Positions 23,027 to 37,100 of a DNA stretch of 64,000 bases are shown piece after piece (position 1 is the first letter of the stretch; each line of letters starts with the position of its first letter). This stretch comes from Hydnum rufescens UP504 (taxonomy: Eukaryota > Basidiomycota > Agaricomycetes > Cantharellales > Hydnaceae). The position numbers were made by a program, and so were the translations under genes. The notes under the pieces were generated by a model. The model was given only the letters and a program-made list of their open reading frames with translations, did not search any database and was not told the DNA's origin. The DNA is taken from positions 197,751 through 261,750 of the forward strand of contig MU128920.1 of assembly GCA_014904985.1 (NCBI GenBank). The letters are read 5' to 3'.

Positions 23027-24171
23027 TTATCGTGGCCGTCGAGGGTGCTGATACACAACTCGGAGCGGCGGACGTGATGCATCCTTCGGTGCTGTCTGTG
23101 CCGGTGGTTCAGGAAGAGATGGAGGCGTTTTCCTTGATCGTTCGCGTCCCTTGTCCACGAGTCCGAAGCATACAGTCTGGACCAGGGTGTATATCGTGGA
23201 CGTGAACCAATAGAGAGTAACACACTCCCAAGGGCAACATTTAATGAAATACACCCGCAGATTCGATCTCGCAACTCACATTGGGGGCCATCATGGAAGC
23301 ACCGACCATGACCACGCTAACCCCACGAATCGCATTGTCCAAAGCATCCTCCCATCGATGGCGGTTGGGTCGAATGACAGAAAAATATCGCCTGGGAGAT
23401 TTCGAAATTTACGAGAGACGTGATGCCGATAGCCAATGGGAATATCCCGTAAGGATCTGTTTGAGCAAGAGAGGCCTCGCTCAAAAACGTCTCCGCCAGT
23501 AACGGTGTCGGGGAAATAGCTGCCTCTCGAAGGGACAAGCTGATCATAATAAACAGAGGGACGTGGAGAACTGTAGGGACGACGAATGTCGGCCATGGGC
23601 TGCATCGGTAAATTTTAATAAGGTCGGCACGATATTTCGCCAACTACGCAAAGCTGTCATAATCAACACTCCTGATATGCGGGAGCATTTCACCTTTGGT
23701 CCAATCTCGGCTTTGAACTTTTCAAAGGCCTCTTTGTCTATTTTCTTCCCACTCGCCAAGCTCTGTCTCTTGAGCTCTCTCCCATACTCCCGCTCGGCCT
23801 CAAGAGTGAGGGGCATGACGATCTCTTTGAACCGCCGCACTCGTGCCCTAGACTGTCTTGGGCGAGCTGAGTGAAGTTGATACACTTCACTAAAAACAGG
23901 TGCAGAGAACCCTCACCCAAATCGCAACTGGCAGCGTCACAGATATTCTCAACAATACGGTGGCACCAATGATTGCGGCTGCGTACGGGGGAAGAAATCC
24001 AGGAAGTGGCAGGGAATGGCAGGCGGCTCCAAGATCCAAGTATGCATGAGATAGTGAGGTTACGGGATGAAAAAGAGGCGCGAAAGAGAACCTTCGCGTG
24101 CAGCGCAAGGTCCCTAGCGTTCTCGTCGACAACGATAGTTTGTGCCCATTCCTGAGAACAAGCAATGGCAT
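23027..24171 (-). CDS. Mitochondrial inner-membrane insertase COX18 (Oxa1/YidC family)
   Basis: Membrane insertase that in yeast exports the C-terminal tail of Cox2 across the mitochondrial inner membrane. The chosen start, MPLLVLRNGHKLSLSTRTLG, gives an Arg/Ser/Thr-rich presequence. The first membrane segment is FLPPYAAAIIGATVLLRISVTLPVAIW, written here as an exon ending at a GT donor near 23917. A basic coiled stretch follows (RRFKEIVMPLTLEAEREYG). After an intron comes the core LAKYRADLIKIYRCSPWPTF, then helical segments (VLHVPLFIMISLSLREAA, GIFPLAIGITSLVNFEIS). The last segment is CVTLYWFTSTIYTLVQTV with a polar tail ending at 23027. IYRCSPWPTF plus the LYW segment is diagnostic for COX18. 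A single-base break is needed between NFEIS and RRYFSVIRPNRHRWEDALD near 23395. Head to head with FMP27. Confidence 0.82.
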
Positions 24172-24301
24172 CAAGAGGGAATTTAGTCCGCGGAGTTCGC
24201 CGGAACCGTGTTTCCCCAAACCTTTGGCCCCTTCCTGACTAAAACATTGCACATAATACTGCGACCCTATAAATGACCGCTCGCTGCTTACCACCATACC
24301 A
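24172..24301. promoter_or_regulatory. 130-bp bidirectional promoter between COX18 and FMP27
   Basis: The chosen start codons of the two divergent genes are only 130 bp apart, so the intervening DNA must carry both 5' leaders and the promoter elements. No TATA box is evident. If COX18 starts at an upstream in-frame codon the gap would vanish, so the COX18 start fixes the size of this region. Confidence 0.5.
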
Positions 24302-27300
24302 ATGGTCAAGTACTACAGCCTGCTGATCGGGGTTGTCTTCCTCGTGCTCGTTGGTGTGATTGTCAGCCGCTACATTATCCCATTCCTGCTGCACAAGTCT
24401 CGCTCGAACTTTCGATTCAGGACTATCAGCCCTAGGTCCATTAGGGGTCTTTTCATCAAATACGGCAGACTCACCATCACCATTGACCGTGTGGGCTTCT
24501 CCCTGCATTCCCCAACAACATCGTCTACGAAGCATGTGCACATCCAAATTCAAGGACTCATCATCACCGTATCCAATGCCACGTCCCAAGAATTCACGGA
24601 ACCCCCTCGACCCCCTCCCCGAATTATTCGGTCGCGTTACAGTGTCTCGAACTTGGACATGGCACCACCTCTTGCACTTCTAGCTGGTGTCTTTCCTTCG
24701 CGTTTCCTCTGGCGGATCGATTCCCTCCTTCGACCCGTAATCGGAAGCATATTTCTCGCTTTCTTTAGGACCATCATTAAGCTCCTTCCCTCGCTCACCC
24801 AGATCCTTGACTTTGAGCTGGATGACGCCATAATCAATGGGGAGGCGCTGATGGGCGCCTTTATTTCCATAAAAGGCGTAACTCTTGTAACGAAAGCGGA
24901 ACTATCCCAGGCTCACCTTGAGTCGATGCCACCCGATAATATCAATGTTATCACCGAGAGGATTCAGCGGAAACAGCGATTTTATCGAATGACCGCCGGG
25001 TGGAACGCTCGACTTGTTGGTAGCTCTCGCCGGGTATGGGATAGGGCGTGGAGCACCACAAATGGCTCTACTACCCTTTCCCTCAAGGTGGAGGAGTTTT
25101 CGATATTTGATGGGCCACCCCCGTCTCGCGTCCAAATCAAGTCACGGGCTCCTTCCGTCTCGAGTCTGTTGGGCCCTCCTACTCCTTCCGCATGGTCTCC
25201 CTCGATTCCGGGGAGCTCCCCATCCGCTTCTTTCGAAGGAAAAACAATGCTGGTCATGCCCGCCCCAGCCCAGTTACAGATTTCACTGAAATGGACGCTC
25301 GCCTCGCTCGAGAATCATAGTCTCTTGACGTCTTTGGTAATTCCTACCCTCGAGATATCTACCGACTCGCTGTTCTCCCTGAACGAGAAATTAAATCATG
25401 TCAAGAGCAAATCTGAGCTAGTTCAAGAGCCGCGTTGTCGTCGTCTCCGGTGGCCACTGACATATCTTTCTTTTCTGTAAGAAGTCGCCAGGTACAATTC
25501 ATTGTCTCGAATCTCTATATTATCAAACTGAACATATTGCTTATTCGCAGAGTGTCGGTCAGAGCCCAATCCATAAGCCCAAAGCATCGAAATGGATGGA
25601 GAAATCCGTGCGTTCGATCCTAGATACGAGCACTTTGATCACCGTTCTGAACCTCACTCGTCCATAGGATTGGATCCGTATGTTGAACTCGCTCGACATC
25701 AAGATCTCGTCTTTGAAACTTTCTCACTCGACCAACGCTGACTGCTCCACGGAGTCGGTGTGTCTCAGTACAACGATTCAGCACCTCTTCGTGAAGTTGC
25801 AGACCAGTCGACCAGCTGAAAACGAGATCCATCGGAAATGGCTTGGCCAAGCTACCAAGCCCAACCCTAAACTCGATGCTCCTGTGTTGTTCTTCTCTTC
25901 CGGCATGTCTACACTAGCGTTGCGCCGAGCTTTGGGACCCCGAAACCGTAGCTATTCCAGCTGCTTACGATTGGACAGTCTGGGGTCGATATCATTAGCA
26001 CCCAATGGCCAAGTAGGTGGCTACCACAGGCTTCACATCTGGTTGATGATCCCAATGCTGCACTACTGGTATGCGAATTAGAGGTCGATCATGTCCGGAT
26101 ATCAGAGATTTGGATCAACTCCAACGGACTTTATCGCTCTTCCAATCTTCTAAGGGGAAGGAGGCGGAGACACAGTATCCACCCACAGTGATTCCTCTAC
26201 GACATCTTCCTCGGCTCATATTCGACACCAGGATAACTGATCTTCGCTTCCGGCTTCAATCGAATTCCACCACATCCCACCATTTGTCCTGGACCTTGGG
26301 ACAGAGCACCTGAGTGCCCATCTGTCTACTACGTTCCACGAACGCGCATTCCGATTGGGTCGCGAGGGGCTGGTGATCTGTGGGGAACATGGCGATCCCT
26401 TTGCGGCTGGAACATCAAAGCCACATTGAGATGGCGCCATGGCTTGCTTATTTGACTTCGCAGGTCGCGGTTGATATTGAAGAAGATGGGGTCGACACCG
26501 ATTCGGGAGATTCCTATGACGGGTTCGACCTACAGCCGGAATTGGACGCCTTTTCCGACCAACTAGATGCACCATTCACTGACCCTATCTTCTGCATCCA
26601 AGAATTTGAGGGGATGTTTCCGGCCATGCTCTAGGATTGCCCAATCCCGATGGCGAATACACGTTCGCACCTGTAGATGTCATTGTCGAAGTTAAGGCTC
26701 GAATGGAGGAGATTGTTGTCGACCTGCGAAGTCCGATGGTATCGAACGCGCTCACAGTCATGGCCTCAACCCTGGAAAAATTGCCTCCCTCGGAATCGCC
26801 GCCCAAATCACTTCTCTTGCGACTTCCCACCGGTTTGAGCGCATATATCTGGATTGGTGCTATCCACATAGGCATAGCCGACATCGATATAAATCCGCTC
26901 CTTGACCCGGAAACCTCCGTCTCTCGTGGCATCGCACTCAGAACTAGCTGCGTACTGGAATACTGCTATCTCCTCGCTCCATACCATACTTCTTCGGACA
27001 AATATTACAAACCTTCATTCGCCCCCAGGAATCCACGTGCGCGCGATCAATTGGGACTACCAGACAGTATCTTTTCGCCTGCCTCAGCCTTTGCCCTTGA
27101 AGCCAAGGTCGATAATGGTAGGGCCGGTCTGGTTCGAGCCCTTTTTACGCAGTCGCAGTGCTGGGGAATTTCGTTCGTGGACGACAAGGGTCGTGACTTC
27201 CCAGAACTGGAAAACGAGGGTGCAGCCACAGGGGGACGTAATGATATTGATGAGCGCTTAATAGTTGATGTGCCACGTCTTTCCGTCCGTGGTTTCCTCG

Positions 27301-30300
27301 CTCGTACGAGCGACGGACAACACGCGTTCCTCGATACTGCCCACCTGACCCTCGAGTCACCTCGTATTTACTGGCGATTCGAGCTTCTTCACGCCTATGT
27401 TATGATCCTCGTTGCTCATCGGGTCAAATCATTCTTCCCGTCTAGTTCGCCTACCCAATCGCCCCGTCCATCTCTTTCGGTCACTATGCATGGACAACTG
27501 GACGAGGTACAAGGGCTCTGTGTGTTTCCTCCCGGTGAACGGCTTTACCTACGGTCCACATCAATTGTTATGGAGCGCTTAGAAAACAAGACTATGCAAA
27601 TGACAGGAGAATCTATGTTGGCCTGGGTTCCCAGTGCTCAGGAACGCCTGGAAGGGAAGTGGGAGGAGTTGTGCCGAATCAGGATGTGGGCGATTGTGAT
27701 CAAGATCCCGATTCAACCGACGTCCCTGTACGATACTCTAATTAGGTTATCTGCCGATAGTGGTCGACTTCGTATTCCCTACAAATACGTTCTCTTTCAC
27801 CTTATACAGGGCGTTACCCTAGCCGTGAAGAGCATTCAACACTTGGTCCGCGATATTTCAGCTGGCAAGTTCGAGGAGGTGGGACTGCCAATGGCCGAAT
27901 CCAGCAAAGTGCTCCCCTCTTTGGACATTCGCCTCGGATGCCTGATCTTGGAGGCTGCGGACGACCCGTTCGAAACGCGTCTGAACCTCATCTGGCGGAC
28001 TGGTATTGAGGAACAACGTGCTCGACTAGAGCGTATTTTGGCATTCGATGCTAAAGTCGAAGCCATCCGGCAGGCAAGTCAACGAGCCACCGATGAATCT
28101 GCTTCACCAAAAGCTGGCTTTGAATGGCAGTTTGATCCACGGCATAGCGTCGATCCTACAGATGCCTGGCAGCGTCTGCAGCACTACACATCCGAAAGTT
28201 GGATAAGACGATTCATGGCTGCAGAAACTGCTCAGATTCGAAAGGAGGAGGCCATTTCTGGGTGCACCAGGGACCCCCCGTCGCGAGGCATTCACCGGTG
28301 GACCGCCATAGACACACATCCAGTCGAAAAAGTGGTCCCCCTCACTCGTGCTATTTTCCCCGGTTTGCGGGTGGAAATCACCAGGCCAGCTTTCGCTGAT
28401 GAGATTGGGCGGCAGGCGTTTATGGCGGATCTCGGCTCAGGTCTCCCATCTTCGACTGCATTCACTCTCCTCGTGCCTTTCCATCTCAAATGGACAGCAG
28501 ATAGCGCCCGAATATCAATTCGTGACTATCCATTGCCTATCCTTAATATTCCCGAAGCAGCACCGCCCTCTGTAGCTTGGCTATTCGAGACGGATTTTGT
28601 TATCGGCGAAGAGTTGGGACCCCCCAGTAGCGTCACGTTCATGCCCTGCACGATCACCGAGGCCGACCCGAGTTCCGCATCTCCCGCATTCACTATCTAT
28701 ATACCCAAGACAATAATGCCCGTCAAGACATATGCTAGTCCTATTATTACTGTTTCAACTTCACGCATAACCGATTTCTCGTGGGGTGTGTCGCTCACAC
28801 CGGCAATAGCTGACATCATGCGATTGGTGGACAATATCACACCTCCCCCTCGTGATCCATCACCTTTGTTGGGCTTTTGGGATAAGCTGCGTCTTATCTT
28901 TCATGGGCGTTTAAAGGCCTCCTTCGTCGGTGACGTCCATATTCATCTCAAAGGTATGTATCTGAAGTCGAGCTGGAAGATGGTAGTTTGATGCTGTTAT
29001 TTTAGGAACTCGGGATCCATACGTTATTGGTGGACGTGGTGCTGGATTCGTGTTGGAATGGAGAGGACAGCCTCTGTTCACAATTGGTTACAGCTCCCAA
29101 GATCAGGAGCTACTGCAGCTACAAAGTGACCGGATGATCCTCGCGATCCCCGAGTTAGTTCTCTTATTGTTACTCGAAAGCTTGAAAATAATTTGGATTT
29201 CCTTAGTCTCAACCGCTTTAATGATACTGCAAGAAGCGGTGATATTGTCTTGGATGACGATCCAGCATCCTCGGACAACTATGAAGGGGACCAACATTCT
29301 TCCACTCGCAGTGGCAAAGGCAAAATTGCTGCCAAGTTCGAAGACGGCGTCCGTATGGGCCTGGGTTTTGTTTTCGAACGTGATGCCTCACCATCAAACA
29401 GTGGGACCAGCGATGGGCCAGTCCTTCGGCAGTTCGAGTCCCGTCCTCATTACGATGTCGCCCTACAAACCTACGATGATTTGGATGCCCTACATAAGGC
29501 ACGTCCTCCCCACGCTCGAGGTTGGGTCATACCTGACACTTATCACGATCTTGCTAGGTTGATTCATACTTGGGCTTCAGGTCTGATCATATTCACTTCT
29601 CTATATCCCTTACTTCGATTCCTCGAACTTCTGCAGTTCCGGGCTAATGAATCGAGTCTCTGGCCATAATATCTTTCATTTGTCTCCGAAAGCGTTTGCA
29701 CATTTCTGGGCGTGGTGGGGGTTGTTTAACAGCCCTCTTGCATTGCCTATCCGCCAGGGCAGCCTGTTTCCAGGTGCGAAGACGCCGACACCGAAATTTT
29801 CTCGTCACCTTAGCACGATAAAGTATCGCATTACGCTTGCCCCACTCCTTATCAGTCATGTCTATCATCAGGAGTCTCAAGCCGGATGGAAGGCGGGCCA
29901 GGCAGCATGTGTTGGAATCAAGCTCATGATGGACCATTTCCATGCTGATATGCATCAGAGAGAGCAGGTCACATCGGTTCTCGACCAAATCACTGGCCAG
30001 ATCAGAAGCACTGGTCACAAGCCCTTCTATTCCGCGGAAGTCGTTCTCATTGGCTCGGAACTGCGAGCTGTGAGGGCCATATTTGCCGAGCCTGAGAAGG
30101 CACTGTTTTCTGTTCCGGTCGACGGTGCCGAACCCGAGACCCAGGTGCCCAATGCGCCTTCGGAGCCCCTTTCATCTCCCTGGGTGGATCTGGATGACTT
30201 TGTGGAACTGGACTGGAGTCCCTCAGATAGGGCACCTAGAATTTGGCTTATTCCGTGTGGCTTCTGTCCGCGATTCACGTATCTTAAGCGGGTCCCGATT

Positions 30301-33300
30301 CAATATTCTGGTGCCTCTTCGAGGTTTGGTCAGGAGGACACGCATCACTGTCTACAGGGCATGGAAGATTGTGAGTAGTGGTGACGTCTTGACCTGAAGT
30401 GTCCACGTCGCTGATGGTGAATAATAGCGGTGTATCAGATTCAGCTGCAGTTTGCAGAGGAAAGATTAGCTACTCTTCGCGAAGACCATTCTAAGCTCGA
30501 AGATGAAATAAAACGACAATCTCAGTCTCAGTCCGGTAGGGGATCCTCATCAGCCACATCACAGTTATCGTCTCTTGTAAGCTATTTTTCCCGTTTTTCT
30601 CGATCATTTGGTTGAATCCGATTTTTCTAGTCTTCTCAACTGGCGGGTGTGGTCAAGCGAATCGCACAGTTACAGGGTTATGTCAACCTCGTACAGAGGA
30701 ACCATGCTGAGGGCACCGGAACTGCGCGCGATGACCATATGGAACGGTCTTATTATCTGCACATGGATGACCCGATCTTTGCGGAGCACTTCGAGGAGTT
30801 CGGCAATGTCTATCAGGTACATTCCCCAAAGGTCGTGTTGAGCAACACAACCCGCGATGTATGTGTGCTCAGTAGAATGGATATCTCGCGTACTCATCAT
30901 TTTCTAGATACTTTTGGATTACTACTATGCAAACAGACTTTGGAGGGGTTACGAGTACCACATGGCGACCAGGTAAGTCAATATAAACGTTTTTGATGAC
31001 TTCTTGCTTAACAGGGTCCAGAGCTGTACAGTTCATCAGAGAGCAAAGCTCTTCCCCTCGTCCTGTCGAGCCAGTGGCTAACGCCAAGACGGTCCGAAAA
31101 GTGGCTGGTCGCGCAGCCGAAAAGGCCCTGCGGAAGTTGATTCCTGGAGATCATTCGGGTCATGGAAACAATCCACCTCCCATGGAAACTCCCTTTCGCC
31201 AAGAAGATGATTTCGGGACGTGGGAAGATCCGAGAGCCGGGTGGTCGGACGACGTTGTCGTTCGCAAGAGACATTTTTGCCTGCTTTTGAAACCCCAGAT
31301 TGCTCTTTCGAGTGAGATTGATGCCGAATCAAATCTGATAGCAGTTGGTTCGTCGCCGTGCTTTGGAGTGCTGGGATTCTATTAAAATGGTTCCCATGCG
31401 ATAGCTCAAACAGCGTCCCTGCAAAATATTCCGGTTTTGGATTCGAATCATCTGGACGACGTTGTGCATGGGGTTATCATGCAGAGGTGCGCGATCTCCA
31501 CGATAGATCGATTTCGATACACCTATAGAGCTAACCTTCTGCCAGGAACTATGTGAAACTAAGTGGATTACAGGTCTTCTCTCCGACCAATCCTGGGCGT
31601 ACCGCTCGGTTTCACGCTCCAGATTTTGTGCCTTTGGAGGTTTTGGTGGATTATCGTTGTGAACACGATGGCTTCACCCGGCTGCTCCCTCAGACGGACG
31701 GGACACTGCAATATGACAAATTCAATCGACTTCGGCTACAGAACAAAGTCTCTGCTGCGTCAGCGGCCAACGCCCCAGCGGCGAGTGACCACTTGAAAAA
31801 CCAGACAGTGCGTCAAATGTTCAATCCCGCTGTTGACCTGACCTGACAAGATTTGGATAGGATCGCATTGCGGTGACTATTCCTCGTTTTTCCGTCACTG
31901 CAAATTCTGCAACTTTTGCTGCAATTTATAACGTCATCTCGTACGTTGTTTTTAGCCCACTACACTGTACAAGTGTCGCTGACGCTTTGTCAAGGGATTT
32001 GCTCCTGTATCACGATCCAATGCAGAAATCCCACTGCGAGGCGCTGGATCGATTTATTTATCTTTATGATTTTAGAGATCGGCACACAGCTGCAGATGTT
32101 GTAGCAAACATACAACGTGACCTCCGACAATTGCGGCAGCTCGCCCAGGGTTACGAACTCCATTTTGATGTCCTAGACCAGGCAGCGAAACTGGATCTTC
32201 TCGCCGTGAAATCTCAAATGTTCACCCTCACGAAGGAGCTTGGTCTCATATTCGAAGCTATATCTCATGTTCAAGCCAAAATGGAAAGCGCAGTAAGTCA
32301 CGATTCCTTTGCTATCCGGTTGGATGCCTCGTCTTCCGAGATATCGTGGAATATGCTGGATGGAACTGGAAGCCTGTTGGCGAAGTTGTCGTTACGTGGT
32401 CTCCGGTATACCTGGCTTTCTCGAATGGACGGCTCGATGAACAACCGACTCGCTATTGATGACATGCAAGCCTTGAACGGGTCTCCCACTGCACTTTTCC
32501 CCGAAATGCTGGTGAAGTATGAAACGTTCGGGACGGTAGGCGAAACGACTATCTCCAATGTAGACTTATGCAGGCTCACCACAGGCTTTGGAACAGAACT
32601 CGAAAGTTTATGCAAGTTGATTGGAGCGCCCTTCCTCCGGTCGGCGGTATCGCGATTATAGAGACCTTCCATCTTCAGCTTCATCCTTTACGTCTGCAAA
32701 TCGAGCGTAGAACTGGGCGACGGATAATGGGATACGTTTTCGCTCGGTCCGACCCCGACGTCGTGGGACAGACAGAGAGTTTAGAGGACTCTGCCAAAGA
32801 GCCGTCAGCTCCAACCACGCCTCACCGAAGTTCCTTGGATTCCCCGTATTCACTGCCGGCTGGCACTTCTGAGAGCCCCGGGAGACGACAATCGATGGTT
32901 AGATCTGCCTCGCACCACAACCTGCGTGCAGCAAGCCCGGCGCATACCAGCCGCGGTTCTCGGAAGCTGAGAAAGACCCCGTCGACGGATCACCTCCGTC
33001 TCAAGGGCCAGAGTACGAAGGTCTCCCGTGCCAATGATATTGGTCGGACGGTAGATGCAGACATTGAAGAAATGAGAGCGCGTTCCAATCGCAATCGAAC
33101 TTTCCTCCATGTATCGGTATCCAGGTGAGCTGTCATCCTCGAGATATTATGTATTTCCCACCTTATTCCTCTTATCTCAGCTTGATATGTGTGCTGAGCT
33201 ACAAGGCGAGATATTTCATTTACAAAACTGCACGACTTCTCTGACGCTTTTCATGACATACTATGTAACAGCGAGACACCCCGATGACCCTCACGACCGT

Positions 33301-33845
33301 CCCCGATCTCGTCAATTTTAAGTTTCATACGCCTCAATTTGAGTACACTAATCAAATATGGAGTGTAAGCCCAGGTCCTGAAATCATGGGTCGTTCTAAT
33401 TCCATCCGTTTAGTTCGAAGAAGCAGTGGGGGCTATGAGGCGGGATTTCTATCGTGAAGTGTGGAAACAGAAAGGTGTTCTGTTGCGCGAGATCGCACTG
33501 AAGGCCAAATTCGTCACCCCTCGCAAGTTCCTCACTAGCCCCGGTTCAGAAGTATCGTCGTCCAGTTCCGTAGTCACCTTGGAAAGTGCACCCCCTCCTC
33601 AACGCAGAAAATGGCATCGTATGTTCCATGGAAATCGGTCCGGCTCTCCTGTGTCTTCCCAGGCTGATGACGGGGGCGACCTGGCTGACCCCGAGTCGAC
33701 CCCTCTCCCCAGCCTCAAAACAAGTTCGACGTCGTCTTCATTCAGTGTTAATTCCAAGAGTTCCAAACAAAGTGAAGAACGGCGTCGAAAGGGCTTCTTC
33801 AATCCCTCTTCCAACACACACCGAAGAACATCGTCGGATACTTGA
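24302..33845 (+). CDS. FMP27/BLTP2 (Hobbit/SABRE) bridge-like lipid-transfer protein
   Basis: Giant protein of the repeating beta-groove lipid-transfer family, expected to bridge the ER and plasma membrane. The N-terminus MVKYYSLLIGVVFLVLVGVI is a membrane anchor. Landmarks in order are the long repeat region, LLGFWDKLRLIFHGRLKASF (the GFWDK domain, near 28870), FAHFWAWWGLFNSPLALPIR (near 29700), and LLLKPQIALSSEIDAESNL. The C-terminal part contains FNRLRLQNK and FHTPQFEYTNQIWS, followed by a basic Ser-rich tail. Introns are short (for example 28952-29006, 29154-29205, 30860-30908). Total about 2,900 codons with introns removed. The 5' half does not read cleanly: breaks near 25430, 25963, 26150, 26430 and 26630, plus an in-frame TAG at 25665-25667 between LNLTRP and DWIRMLNSL. 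A later break lies near 32600. These are either assembly indels or decay; conservation favours the former. Confidence 0.85.
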
Positions 33846-34126
33846 TTCACCCACGCATTACATATTATTCGTCTTTCATTTATTATTTCCATCGTCTTCG
33901 GTCCTACTAGAGTAGCATACATAAAGCATAATTGTATCATAACTGTACCAACCAGACTGGGACTAGTGCGGAGGTAAGCGCTGTCCATAAATGCATTCCA
34001 GCCGGTGTATGCCGGGGGATCATCTCCCTGCATTGCACACATCCTCGTGTGTATAGAGCTTTTTTGTTCTAGAAACATCCTTTGAGAACTCCCTAGAGCA
34101 CTCCTGGAGACAACGCCACTTTCAGA

Positions 34127-37100
34127 ATGAGCTATCGAGGCGGCGATGATCGGGGTCGAGGTACCTGCTCTCTCTTTCCGCTTGTGGCACCTCGTAATCG
34201 CATTTCTAGGTCGAGGCCGTGGCGATTTCCGCGGTGGAGGACGGGGTGGTGGCGATCGAGGCGGTGGTCCGCACCGAGGAGGATATGAAGGTGCATACAT
34301 TGTAAAGGCCCCCCGATGGCATTCTGATTCGATATCTTTCAGGTGGCGATCGTGGTCGTGGTCGCGGAGGACCAGGGGGATATGACGGTATAGAATCCTT
34401 AATTCGATATTCTATATCTAATACGATACCCTCCCTCAGGTGGACGCGGGGGTGGGGGTCCCCCAGGGCGAGGCAGAGGCGGCCCGCCTCCCTTGCCTCC
34501 CTTGAATCTAGGTCCAGCCGTACTCGACTCTCGACTTGCCTCCGCCACTTTGGATCAGCATATTAGGAGTCTGGCTGCCGTCAAGACCCAAGGAGGGGGG
34601 GGCCAGCTACCCATTCGTCCTGGGTTCGGTGTCCAAGGCACGGAGATTAAACTGCGTGCCAACTACTTCCCGATCCCAGTCTTTCCGGCGAACCTTTACG
34701 AGTACGATGTCAAGGTGCTGACATCCAGCCCATATACCCTCACGATTGTTTTTAAATTTCGGCCTCTAGATTAATCCGGGCACCAAGATCCGCCGTGTCA
34801 AACGCCGTCTATTCGAATTAATGGACAGACACCCTTTATTCGCTGCCTTTTCCAAGTTTACAGCCGTAGATGGGTCATCGAAATTGATTTCCGCCAGGAT
34901 GCTTCCTTTTGGTGACCAAGTGCTCGACATTCCAATCAAACTCTTTGACGAGGATGAGAAGGAGGATGAATCCTCCAAGACCTACGTCATTTCACTGACT
35001 TACATCAAGGAGCATGACACTTCCATTTTGAGGAGGTATGTGGCTCGCTAAACAAGCAAAGACGATGTGTTTAACACTCATTTGGCTGCGAAGGTACGTT
35101 AACGGAGAGCCCAGTTTACATGACTTCGACTCCGCACCCATCGTAGCTGCTTTGAACATTGTCTTAGCCAAGCACGCCACGAGGTCTGGCATCAGTGTCG
35201 GGACCAATAGATTTTTCTTCCCCACCGAGAAGGGCAGTCTCGATGGCTTGCTGGATGCCTACAAAGGTGACTGCATCACTCTCTACAAATTGTATCGCCG
35301 CTTTGTAAAACTCATTGTTACCGGGGTGAAGGGTTCTACTCGTCTGTTCGACCGACTTTCAGGCAACTGTCAGTCAACCTGAATGCAAGTCTGGGTTTCC
35401 CCCATTTTTGGATAGTGCCTTAACCATCCCATCGATTTCAGGTGGCTACCACTGCGTTCTACAAAGCCGGGAACCTGGCAGACGCTATTAACACGTTTCA
35501 GAGATCTTATGGAGGGAACTTGAACGGATTCGTCAAAGGACTGAGAGTGAAAACCCTCCACGTACGTCTCCGATCCATCCTCATGGAGACCTTTTCTAAC
35601 ATGATAAACCAGCTTGGCTACAAGAAAACCGTACTGCGAGTTGCCCACCGAACTCCTAGGCAAGAGACATTCTTCCTGGAGCAAGTGGGACGTAAAGTTA
35701 GCGTCGAAGAATACTTTCAAAGTTGGTGTCTTTCGTGTGGCACTGAGTATATACCACGTAACCAACCCTCTTTCCAGAGCAATACAACAAAAAGCTTAGA
35801 TTTCCTGACCTCCCATTGGTGGACCTTGGGACTAAAGTGAAACCCAACTTCGTCCCCGCAGAATTGTTAGTCTCCCAGGACATCTGTAAGGTGCATATTG
35901 TCCTGATTCGACGATTTATGTAGATGCGAAATTCTTCCCGACCAGCCCTATAGGGGGAAGCTCACCGGTGCTCAAACTCGCGAAATGATTGATATTGCTT
36001 GTGTAGCACCTTCCCAAAATCAGCGGTTGATTATTGAAAACGGACTTCAACGGCTTGGCTTCAATGGATCAGAAACTCTGTCTGCCTTCGGTATTCAAAT
36101 GGGTACATCCATGGCTGTTGTACCAGGTCGTATTCTTCCACCTCCTTCGATCGGATACGCTGGGAAATCTGCAAGCATCAGAGATTCGGCTTGGAACCTT
36201 CAAGGTCTCAGATTCCATTCTGGAGCAGCGATGCAGAATTGTGGTGCCCTTGTGATTGGCGACGGCGGGCGCTTCGACTTCCAGAGTGCTTCTGATCCTG
36301 CACTTTTCAAGGTATGCAGACATTTTGCCTCACAAGATTGACCCCTTATCATAACGATTTTTTCAGATCATCCAAGATTTCACGAATATGTGCGGTGTGA
36401 GCGGCATGCGGACGGCCAATGCGAAGTGGCAGTATGCATATGCCAATCTTCCTTCTCGCCGTGAAGACCCTAATAGAGATAAAGCGATACGCAAGATTGA
36501 GGAAACATTGAAGTCGATGAGGAAACCAGACATTGTTTTGGTCATTCTAAGCTCCGATGATAAAGTGATTTACTCCGGCATCAAGTTAGTATTATATTTA
36601 ATTCTGGCGTGCGCGATGTTTCCTAATAACCGTATTTAGATATCTCTGCGACGTTCGCCTCAACGTGCTGACGGTGTGTGTACAATCCCAGAAGTTCCGA
36701 AAGGAGCAGCGACAAGAACAGTATGGTGCTTTCTGTTAGACCTTCTCAATGCGCACACTGATCAGATAATTCTCAGATACTTCGCCAACGTGGCCCTCAA
36801 GTTCAACATGAAACTTGGTGGTATAAACCACGTTCTTATGAGTGGGTCGGGACCAGTTAAATTGGCTGACCAGCAAACGGACGATGTTGATTGGTTGCGA
36901 CGTGACCCATCCGAGTCCTGGAAGTCTGGAAGGCACCCCCTCCATCGCTGCCGTCGTGGCCAGCAATGACAACAACTTTGCGCAATATCCTGCTTCTCTT
37001 CGCTTGCAGGAGAGCCGGAAGGAAGTCAGTGGCCGTCCAAATACTGCATTGTTGCATTGTTGGAAAGTGACATTCTTCCTTTAGATGATAACGCACCTAG

